64,000 bases of DNA from NCBI RefSeq assembly GCF_007655135.1, contig NC_045130.1, positions 13,392,001-13,456,000 of the forward strand, in the 5' to 3' direction. Origin of the DNA: Punica granatum. Taxonomy: Eukaryota; Streptophyta; Magnoliopsida; Myrtales; Lythraceae. Shown piece after piece: positions 47,228 through 57,200 of the stretch (the stretch's first letter is position 1; each line of letters opens with the position of its first letter). A model generated the notes under the pieces. The model was not told where the DNA came from. It searched no databases and saw nothing but the letters and a program-made list of their open reading frames with translations. The position numbers and the translations under genes were made by a program.

Positions 47228-47515
47228 CTAGGTCGAAAACCTCCTTGAGGCGACCTAGGCAAAAGTTAGGGAACGAGGGGCACGGCTTAAAATCCTGCAA
47301 AGGGGAGCCGTGGCAAAAGGAGAGCATGAATTATATCCTTGCTAGGCTGAAAACCCACAAAGGGTGGTCTAGGCAAAAGTTAAAGAAACCGAGAGGTACG
47401 ATCGAACCCTATCCTGGGCGGTCGCAACAAAATGTGAGTATTTATGAGGGGAAAATGAAAATAAAATACCCCGCTAGGTCGTCACGCGTCTTTTTTTGCG
47501 GCCTAGGCAAAAATT
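47228..47515 (+). repeat. Five-hairpin block after integrase in element 1
   Basis: Hairpins at 47228-47258 (CTAGGTCG aaaa CCTC ctt GAGG CGACCTAG), 47281-47312 (CACGGCT..AGCCGTG), 47342-47372 (CTAGGC..GTCTAG), 47399-47424 (CGATCG..CGGTCG) and 47474-47506 (CTAGGT..GCCTAG with inner CGC/GCG). Each has an outer and an inner stem, and several have a one-sided A-rich bulge. Each is followed by GCAAAAG or a close variant. Compared with element 2, stem positions change in pairs. Confidence 0.75.
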
Positions 47516-48165
47516 TGGGGAAATTGTCGGTTCAACCACAAAAGAGCTGCAACACCTCATGTGGAGCTATGACAAGTAGTGGTTTAGCGGTTTTCAACGC
47601 AAGCAAACTCTCTTCGACTCTTTGGGTTCAAGGCATGCCTCGAAATGAGTTCGAATCGTCGTATCCTTGATTTAGAGGATCCCCAAAGATCCTTCCTTTT
47701 ACCTTTATACAAAAACTCTGCGGATCATGCCCGCCTTGCAAAGGCCATTCCTTTAAGTCAAATACATGTCATACTCGGGGACGCGGCCACCCCTCAAATG
47801 GCCACTAAATTTAAATTCCCGGAATATCATTACATAGATTTCTTTACATATCGCAATTTCAGCAAGTTCTGCGCGACTGACAACGACCGTTGGTTATCAT
47901 TTTCCTGCGTACAGGTCTGAGTGTACAGGTCCCGGGAGGCGTCCCCCCGAGCGGGTGTATGTCTGTCTCGTTCGACAAGTCGCAATCCCTATCCGGGTGA
48001 AGGACCCGAAAAGGAGCATGCCAACTTCGCCAAACAAACCGATAGGTGCACGACCAGCGACAGGGCGCGGTTATCACTGCATTATTTCAGTACAATACCA
48101 GCTTAACACCGAACAGATAGCCCTACACTATCCCATAACAGTGACTCTTACTCTTGCATTTTACC
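47516..48165 (+). other. 3' UTR of element 1, between hairpins and 29-bp array
   Basis: No gene. Part of 47590-47690 resembles 26395-26510 of element 2 in reverse complement (AAGCAAACTCTCTTCGACTC, GATTTAGAGGATCC), so it is old shared UTR sequence. Confidence 0.55.
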
Positions 48166-49290
48166 GCTTTCCGGACTTCGTGTCCACATTTACTGCCTTC
48201 CGGACTTAGTGTCCGCATTTATTTACTTGCTTTTCGGACTTCGTGTCCGCATCTACTGCATTTCGGACTTCGTGTCCTCATTTACTGCTTTCCCGACTTC
48301 GTGTCTGCATCTACTGCTTTCCGGACTTCGTGTCCGCACCTACTGCATTTCGGACTTCTTGTCCGCACCTATTGCATTTCGGATTTCGTGTCCTCATTCA
48401 TTGCTTTCCGGACTTCGTGTCTGCACCTACTACATTCCGGACTTCGTGTCCGCACCTACTGCATTTCGGACTTCGTGTCCTCACTTACTGCTTTCCGGAC
48501 TTCGTGTCTGCATTCATTGCATTCCGGACTTCGTGTCCGCATTTACTGCTTTCTGGACTTCGTGTCCTCATTTACGACTTTCCGGACTTCGTGTCCGCAT
48601 TCACTGCATACCGGACTTCGTGTCCGCATTTACTGCTTTTCGGACTTCGTGTCCGCACCTACTACATTTCGGACTTCGTGTCCTCATTTACTGCTTTCCG
48701 GACTTCGTGTCCGCATTCACTGCATTCCGGACTTCGTGTCCGCATTTACTGCTTTCTGGACTTCGTGTCCTCATTTACTGCTTTCCCGACTTCGTGTCCG
48801 CATTCACTGCATTCAAAACTTCGTGTCCGCATTTACTGCTTTCCGGACTTCGTGTCTGCATCTGCATTTCGGACCTCGCGTCCACATTTACGGCTTTCTG
48901 GATTTCGTGTCCGCATATACTGTTCTCCGGAATTCGTGTCTGCATATACTGCTTTTCGGACTTCGTGTCCGCATTTTGCATCTCCCGAATTTCGTGTCCT
49001 CATTTGTTTCTCGAACTTCGTGTCCGTATCTATTGCATTTCGGACTTCGTGTCCTCATTTACTGCTTTCCGGACTTCGTGTCCGCATCTACCACTTTCGG
49101 ACTTCGTGTCCTCGTTTACTGCTTTCAGGACTTCGTGTCCACACCTACTTCGTTTCGGGCTTCATATCCACATTTATTATGTTTCAGATTTCGTGCCCGC
49201 ATTTACCGCATTTTGGACTTCGTGTCCACTTTTATTGCGTTTTGGACTTCGTGTCCATGTCGCTTTCCGGACTTCTTCTCCACATTTAAG
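48166..49290 (+). repeat. Array of about 39 units of 29 bp in the 3' UTR of element 1
   Basis: The consensus unit reads GGACTTCGTGTCCGCATTTA followed by CTGCTTTCC. I counted about 39 units by eye. The core GGACTTCGTGTCC is an inverted repeat (GGAC/GTCC around TTCGT), so the sense RNA could form a run of small hairpins. Minor unit types alternate (CTGCTTTCC or CTGCATTTC; GCATTTA, GCACCTA or TCATTTA). Because 29 is not a multiple of three and the unit has no stop, all three plus frames stay open for over 1 kb; these are not proteins. Units decay towards both ends. Confidence 0.95.
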
Positions 49291-49420
49291 GTCCTTCAAG
49301 TATGCGTTTACGTTTACTAATTTATGGTTTTTACTATTTTGCAACAGGCCAGACGATCGCCAGGACCAAACGATGTGCTTCTCATAGTCTTTGACTGCAT
49401 CCTCTATCCGAGCACGCAAC

Positions 49421-49435
49421 CAAAGAGGGGCAAGC
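49421..49435 (+). promoter_or_regulatory. Polypurine tract of element 1
   Basis: CAAAGAGGGGCAAGC ends exactly at the 3' LTR start and matches element 2. Confidence 0.87.
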
Positions 49436-52400
49436 TGTCAGCACCCAATTTCGGTCCATCGACTCCAGGGGGGGCAAAATTGTCATTTTCCAATATATCA
49501 TTTTTTTAAAAAAAATTAATTAATAATAATAAATAAATAAATAAATAAGAAAAGAAAAAAAGATTCGGGCACGGTCGGGCAGCTTTGATCGGCTGCCCGT
49601 GACCGCTGGCCCTTTTAAAAAAAAAAAGATTCGAGCAGGGCCGAGCAGGCCAGGCAACGCTCGCCGGCTGCCCGCGATCCCCGCCGGCTCGGAACCCCTC
49701 CCCAAATCGCGATTTTCCGCGATTTTCTTCAATCGGCCGAAATCTTAACGAAAAGGGGAAGAAATTGCAATTAAATAAACAGAAATGGAATTCGGATAGA
49801 GAGGAACAGGACCCAGAGAACAAAAACGGAAAATATGCTCTCGTTTGGAGGAATTTGGAGATCGGAAGAACTCGGGAACCGTCGCCGGAAAATCGCGAAA
49901 TTCTCCCCGATCCCGACGGTTTTAACTCCGGTGAGGCCCAAATCGACCACGGCGAAGCCTCGGTGGTGTCTAGAACCGTCACCGGCATCCATTCCGGCCC
50001 TCACCGCGGCGTCCAGGGGCGAGAACCGCCGCCCGCAGCTGCATCACTGCAGTTCCCGGCAACCCCGACCGCCCGCCGACTAACAGGCCTCGACCCAGTT
50101 CACTCTCTCGCAGGTCCAGCCCAAGAGTTCGGCCCATTTCGGCCCAACCTCCTCAGTTCGGCCCAGCTTCTCTTTTGAGCGGTTACTCCTTCGGGCGGGC
50201 GATCTGATCTGATCCGATCCGACCCGATCCATCCGGCGATTTTTTTTATTTTTACAGAGAAGCCCCTCAACTTTCCGAACTAGGTAAATTCTCAACTTAG
50301 TGGCATGATGAGGGCTCCTTTCCTGGATATTATTTATTGCTTGATGGATAAAATGTGAAATGAGTGTTCTTGGGTCGCGTGGGTGATCGGATTTGTCCCG
50401 AACTCAATTTTACGAACTTTCTATTTTGTCACATTTCAGTCCAGATGACGTATTTTATTTTTTTCAGATCTGCCCCGAATTTCAAAATTATTTTCAATCA
50501 AGTCCCGATCATTTTACTATTTTCCAATCAGTCCTTGGATTTTCCAAAATTTTTCCAAGAATCCCAAAGAACTTTTCAAATTGTTTCAGTTTAGTCCCGG
50601 GACCATTTTTCACCCTTTTCAGATCTGCCCCGAACTTCAAAATTATTTTCAATCAAGTCCCGGTCATTTTACTATTTTCCAATCAGTCCTTGGATTTTCC
50701 AGAATTTTTTCCAAGAATCCCAAAGAACTTTTCAAATTGTTTCAGTTTAGTCCCGGGACCATTTTTCACCCTTTTCAAGTCTGCCCCGAATTTCAAAAAT
50801 TCTTTTCAATCAAGTCCCAGTCATTTTACTATTTTCCAATCAGTCCTGGAATTCCCAGAATTTTTCAAGCATCCCAAAGAACTTTCCGAATTGTTTCAGT
50901 TTAGTCCCGGGGCTTTTTTTGTTTTCAGATCAGTCCAGATTTTCAAATTTATTTCAAATAAGTCCTAGGACATTTTCAGTAATTTTTACATAGTTCCCAA
51001 TTTTTTTAGAATTTTCAAATCAGTCCCCAATTTTGTCAAAATTTACAAATCAGTCCCTGCTCTTTTAAAATCGTTCAATTCAGTCCCCTGGACATTTTCA
51101 AAAATATCCGACCCTTTCCTACTTGGATCACCCACCGGCAATGTATGTGCCCCATTTAAATATCTTATTTTTGTAACTATATGTATACAATGTGACCATG
51201 TCGGAAATTAGAGTTTATCGAGCGGTCAATTAATGGCTATCTCGACGACTCGAAATCCGTAGATTAAAGCATTCGGCAAATTTCTAATTAACCTAAAATT
51301 CTACATACGGGGTAATCGGGACGTTAAATTTGGCCAAATTAAATCACTTGACTCTTTTAAATGAACTGCACGAACTGATTAATAATCTGTAATCGCATCG
51401 ACAGTTCAAGAACTGTTAGTCATGCCCTTTTCAAAATTCACAATTTCAAAAGCACCGAGATACGTACAACGTAATCTTGATTTTCATGTACACACATATT
51501 TATTGATTCAAGGGCATGATTACCGGTTCTTGTCCTGCCGTCACTCTAGTGTAGGTTTGTGTTTAGAACGGGTTAAAATATGGGAAAACGAATTAATTTC
51601 AAACTCGGCTTAAATCAAACATGGGCAATAGTCAAATAGAGGGTTAGGTTTTGGGTTTTTTAGGTGAAAATGCTCTTAATCTGTAAAAGCCATATTGTCA
51701 CGATATAGAATATTCTAAAAAACAACCCACACATTCGAGACTTGACTATGGACATCACGTATGTCGGGTCCGTTAAAATAATGATGAATGCCACATACCC
51801 TATCCATCATCCTTTTGTCTGCTTAAGGTAGGATTTGTATGCCAATATACGCCGGTTAATAATCAGTTAATTCACGTATATTTGGCGATAATAGAATCCC
51901 GTTGTTTGTTTATTTGAGCTTGCTTGTTACATTTTTTACAATTATTTGTTATGCGGATCGAGCCTGATCCTTTAGGACACGATTCACACGGAGTCCAATC
52001 CCCCATATACCGAGTGCGCATTTAAGTTAATTTTCGGTTAATTTTCCAAAACTATACGGTGAGCATGAGTGTAATCATGGCCGAATGCGAACCGACTGGG
52101 ATCTAGTTATTGTAGCTTGTCTTTTATTTTATTTGAGAGAACAATGTAAGGTTTTTATATTATATATATATTCATGTAAAATCCCGGTCGGAGAGTGGAC
52201 GGTCAGAGTGTTTCTTCGAATTTACGGTGTTAAAACGCGTAAGATGAGCGGAACTTAATTAAGCGGTAATTAAATAAAAATGGCAAGCCTAGACAAGCTA
52301 GATTACCAATAGGGCATGCGAGATATAGGCTCGCATGTAACAGAACCCCTGAATTCGGATCCTCGGGTTTCGCAGACCATATGCCTTAGCAATTAGGTGT

Positions 52401-52581
52401 ACCCCGTACCCCTAGACCCGGGCAACTCACCGGCCCTCGACCTTCGGGTCGTAAACAGGTAGTGGCGACTCCTTCTCACGTGCGTCCGTCGCGCATCCCC
52501 AGGAAGGTGGACTCTCCCAAGCCGCGTTGCATTTAGGCGCGCGCATGCGTACCCCGACGAGACGAAATTCGGGTGCGCACA
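49436..52581 (+). repeat. 3' LTR of element 1
   Basis: 3146 bp, partner of 13038-16196, with the same 155-bp tandem repeat (50465-50930). The length difference comes partly from a shorter TAA/TAAA microsatellite (49519-49550). Confidence 0.95.
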
Positions 52582-52586
52582 ATGAC
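52582..52586. repeat. Target site duplication of element 1 (right)
   Basis: ATGAC, identical to 13033-13037. Confidence 0.95.
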
Positions 52587-52871
52587 AATGCTTTTGGGGA
52601 AAACTATGCCAAGATCTTGGACTCTCGTGCAATATTAGAGTTTCTAAATGAGAGAGAATCGACAGAATGTCGCACACACGCGCGCAATAGTGTGGAGCAT
52701 TTTTTAGATTTGAAGTACATAAAATAGAAAGATATTTCCACTAAATATATGCGATTTCATACATATACACAATATCCTAATCAAATCATGTCAGATCAAA
52801 TATTCTGATATTTTCTATTGATTTTCTCCAATACCGAGTAGCCAAAAGTAAAGAGGAAAAAAAAAACCAAA
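52587..52871. other. Short flank between element 1 and duplicated unit B
   Basis: No gene seen. Together with 10440-13032 this is the original spacer between the two GDSL units before element 1 inserted. Confidence 0.5.
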
Positions 52872-53059
52872 CTTTACTTTCTCATTGATTAATTTAATAT
52901 ATCAAATATAATAATCTCACATTACCTTATATTTTCACAAATACATAATAATTTACCAAATACAATAATATCATAATCATTGTAATATAACATTTCTTGA
53001 CTTACTTTCCCAACAATCTAACATTCCCTATGATTTAACAATCCGCGAACCAAACGGCC
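52872..53059. mobile_element. Right-end fragment of the TIR element seen at 461-1418
   Basis: Matches 1237-1418, including the terminal GCGAACCAAACGGCCCC. The left part is absent, so the duplication break cut through the element. Confidence 0.55.
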
Positions 53060-53093
53060 CCTTACTAGAAAAAAATTCTCATTCAGGCATCCA

Positions 53094-53819
53094 AGGTTGT
53101 CAGAATCGCGATTCTACCTAGAATCGGTCGATGGTCGTGGAATCGTGAATCGTAGAATCGAATCGTGAATCGTAGAATCGAATCGTGAATCGTAAAATTT
53201 TAATTGTAATTAAAAAAACAACATATATATATACACACACCGAATCTCATGTCAGAAATAGTTAAAGTAAACATTAAATGATAAATCTTGCTGCCTCCTA
53301 CTTTGTTTATCAAAATCAAATGGTGCTTAGTCTTCACAAGAGAGCGCTCCCACTATAACAATCTCCAATAAAATTGATATAATACCGTGATTACGGATCC
53401 TGTAGGCGAAGCTGCTTTTCTCCCTAATTTCTTCTTGGCCTATCCCTTCTTGGAATCATATCATCTCAAACTAGACGGCAATCAGGAATCGGCTGAAACC
53501 CAATTTGAAACAGTTGCAGAAACTTTTCAGGTCCCTATCACTTACAGCCATGATACAAGTTTCAAACTTTTGATAAAATAAGAAACCAAAGAGCAATATT
53601 GTCGCACGATGAGAAAGATCAGGAGGGAGAGAGGGAGGGCATGTGACTTTGGGTTGAAACTAGAATCGTAGAATCGGTACGATTCTACGATTCGAATCGC
53701 GATTCATCGACGATTCTACCTTCCCGATTCATGTCATATAATCGAAATCGCTAGCTACTTTTTGAATTGTAGAATCGTAAGATTTTATGATTTGAATCGC
53801 GATTCTAACAATCATACAA
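53094..53819. mobile_element. hAT-like non-autonomous element, 726 bp, upstream of gene B
   Basis: Ends are inverted: GTTGTCAGAATCGCGATTCT against ATTGTTAGAATCGCGATTCA. Near the left end AATCGTGAATCGTAGAATCG is repeated in tandem (53143-53200), with inverse copies near the right end. It is flanked by GCATCCA (53087-53093 and 53820-53826), or eight bases with one mismatch, as expected for hAT. Copy A has the empty site at 1443-1450. The 64-codon frame inside is not convincing as a gene. Confidence 0.75.
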
Positions 53820-54163
53820 GCATCCATTATTGCCATCGTTAATTAAGATTATCTCGTCAACAATGCAATTTATCAACTTTCAATGCACCTGGTGGTTGCA
53901 TAGTTTGACATTAGGATTACAAGCAAATAATGAAAGTTAGATTGCCAATATATAAGTAACACCTATCACGTGAAGTCTGACTAGCTATGTTTGACAACGA
54001 AATTTTGAAATACAGATATCGACTTAATGTTTGCAACAACTGATATTGACTCAAGTCATTGCCCCAGAAAAGTAATTAGCTTTCATTAGGGAAAAAAAAC
54101 TAATTAGCTGCCAATTTAGAAAGCACATCCAATACTAATATATCGGAAAATAATATGTTATAT

Positions 54164-54175
54164 CTATATATATAG
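54164..54175 (+). promoter_or_regulatory. TATA box of GDSL gene B
   Basis: CTATATATATAG, identical to gene A and at the same distance from the ATG (72 bp). Confidence 0.55.
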
Positions 54176-54246
54176 TCGGGGAAGGAGAGACTCTTGTCCA
54201 TATGGAACAATTAAGTTAGGTAGAAAAAGCTCTGGGCTCATCTCTC

Positions 54247-57200
54247 ATGGCAGCTGCACTTCTCCATTGCTGCGTTTTGCCTCTATCTCTTGCCTTACTT
54301 CTCATTACAATCGGTTGCGTCTCAGGAGAAGGCAATGAAGTGAATAACGAGCGACAGTCGGAACTCCGAACCGATAAAACTGGTCGGGAGCTTAATCAGG
54401 CTGCCGATTCTTCTCCGGTTCAATATGCACTTGGGGTAAGATCGATCTTCTCTTCTCAGATTAACAACTACCCCTCTCATATTGTAAAATATCCATTGGG
54501 CCTATAAGCAATTGGGTCCATTTCCAATCCAAAAGCTTGAGCTGATAAATTGTAGTACCCAATCTCTTATAAACCCATTAGATTCTTCTTAGTTTTTCCG
54601 TGTGAAATTTTTTACACTCAACACCCGCCCTCACGTGGTAACGTGTGACTTTGACATTCACCTACACGTGCCACGTGGACTAGAACAACCCGTCCTCAAG
54701 AACTAACTACGAGCCGAGACTGGACTTCCATGCTCGGGAGGAGGGGGGACAACAATTGACAATAAAACCACGCTTGGGCCGGACTAAGATGAGGCGGGTT
54801 TTTCTCCGCACACAGATTTCAGAGAGACCACAAGCTCCACACTTAGGCTAAACATGGGCGCACTTCGGCTGCCCATCGACAAAGAGACATTTCAAATGGC
54901 TGGATGTGAACCCACACACATGCGCTGAAATATCCATTGGGCCTATAAGCGATTGGGCCCAATGGATATTTTACACATATTTTCTTCAACTGTTATCAGC
55001 ACCCGTTCTCCCCAAACTCATTTAAGCAAATCAATAACTTGAGTTTGGCTAGTCCTTACGTGAGCATGGCTGCTCCAAATTAATTTAATATATAAAAAAT
55101 GAGGAGTGATACATGTGTGCGTCTTAATTCACTTTTTAATCATCATTTTGACTCCTCGAAAAATTCAATTTTTGATCAGAATTTCAGGTATTTGTCCGTT
55201 TTTATCATTAATATATCAAAAGTACATTGTCTCTTTCACAATATTTCCACATTTTATATACTAGGCTATCGAGAAAATAAAATAACGTTATCATAATCCG
55301 TACGTATTTCACGTTAACTCAGTCCGTCTCCATCAGTTTTCTCCTTGTTAAGAAATGCTTCAACTTCACCATGTCCATCTCCCTCTAGAAAAAATGTATC
55401 TGACTTTTCAAATAGTCTGCTAGGTAATTATTAAATTAAATATCAAAAGAAAAAGCCAAATTACTAGAGCTATATCTCTAGAACTTTGTCGAATAAGATA
55501 CACCTCTTTAATTTCTTTACACATCCACGCAATGCACGGCTCTTTTCGTAATTGTTATAATTTTATGTTATTATCTCTCAGTGTTGTGATTATGTATTAT
55601 ATATCGTCTTATACTAGATGGTAAAATGACGCTGAACTAACAAATAGACTTTTTAATAATTTAGTAAACAATGCAAAATAGAAAAAATAGAAAAAATAGA
55701 AGAACTTTAATAAAAAATTGAATTGTAGGAATCTATATATATAAAAAAAAATTTCGCATGAATAAAATTATAATGCTTTATTAGGTAATAATTCTTGATT
55801 ATTTTAGCTTGTCGGTCCAACTTTATCAGCAGAAGAGCCACTATATATTCACTGAACGACAATATACTTCCCACGGTAAAACCATCATTTGTTCCATTTT
55901 GATGAACCGTAATTTATACGCCACTCAAAGTTTGGATCATTGCGGGGAATTACATAGTGAAAATACAGGCAATTGATTGAACCTAACTAATATTGGGTTC
56001 AATCTCTCCAATCATACGTTAAATCGAGAGGTTTGGCACTTTTGTAAAATCATGCAAATTGCAAAATCGACCCATTACATGTCAAAGTATTACTTAAGAT
56101 TAATTACGGTACTATATGAGGGCGATACCATTAAAAAAAAAAACCAATTGACCTAAGGGCTATTCGCAAAGGTGATCAATGAATCGAAACAAAATGAATA
56201 AATTTTCCACCACGTACGACCGTCCTCAAATAGTCCTTCAGCTTGTGGTTTTCTTTCTCCATGGTCCTGGCTCGTCGCTCTTTCTTCACCAAGTCTGTGT
56301 CTATTCCTGGCTCTCTCTCTTCATCAGGGATCGTCGAAGGTTCTTGGCCCGCTGTCATTGGCTCCACCAGCCCAGTGGGCGTGATCGGAGAACATGACTA
56401 TTCCGCAACCCGACCCGCTTCATTTCACCAATTCTCTCCCAAATTTTCATTTTTATATTTCGTAATTTGATTTTTTAAAAAAATTTTCTCGGTCATATGT
56501 GGAACAAGTGCCATTTTCTACTAAATTTAACTGAGAAACTAACGGGAGGGGGGAGATTTTCCCATGACCATAGTTGAGGGAGTAAATGTTCCAAATAAAA
56601 GTTTAGGACGTTCCCTCCGAGATAGTTTAGGGGGCCCCAGGGTAATTTTCCCTTTAAAAAAAACATACATATACTGAGAGATTTACGATGTTGTAGAAGT
56701 GCGAATCTATGGTCGGATGTCGTAGTTTCCTTGAGAGATGCACTTTTGCAAAAATCGTTCCAGTATTTAGCATGATTTTGCAAAATTACTATTTCTCACA
56801 ATAGTCAGAGCTTTCATCAATGAAAAAAAAAATCATATATGTATAATGATAATTTATACTTTTGCAAAAGTGTTAAATCTCTTACAATAGCAGAGTTTTC
56901 ACCACTGAAAAAACTATATATATATATTTTTAATGAGCATATATATATATATATGTATGTATGTAATGATGCTTTATATTGTAAGGTCCAACTAACATTC
57001 GGGGTTAATTCTGGATGACAGGAAAATCATGCAATGGGAGGGAGGGAACTTGCATTATTTCCGGAAGTCGGACCCATCACTACTGGCTGGTCAGAAAGAT
57101 TATTGGGATCACTATACTCTATTCTCCACTTTTGGAACTTCCCCCTTGATATAATCAGAAGCCCCTCTCAGGAGCAAGGTATAACATAATTAATAGTAAA

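Larger units (their letters stand above)
13038..52581 (+). mobile_element. Element 1: complete Ogre-like Ty3/gypsy LTR retrotransposon, split by element 2
   Basis: Two direct LTRs of 3159 and 3146 bp start TGTCAGCACCC and end GGGTGCGCACA, and a 5-bp duplication ATGAC flanks the whole. Taking out element 2 and one CCCGA copy leaves about 18.4 kb. The order is LTR, primer site, ORF1, gag, protease, intron, RT, RNase H, second RNase H, integrase, 3' UTR repeats, polypurine tract, LTR. The extra ORF1, the intron, the second RNase H, the great length and the 3' UTR tandem repeats are hallmarks of the Tat/Ogre lineage. All its frames carry stops or frameshifts, so it is non-autonomous now. Confidence 0.95.

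Noticed and set aside
48166..49290. Regular 29-bp repeats that could suggest a CRISPR array
   Set aside because: Units are contiguous, without unique spacers. The context is the 3' UTR of a plant retrotransposon.
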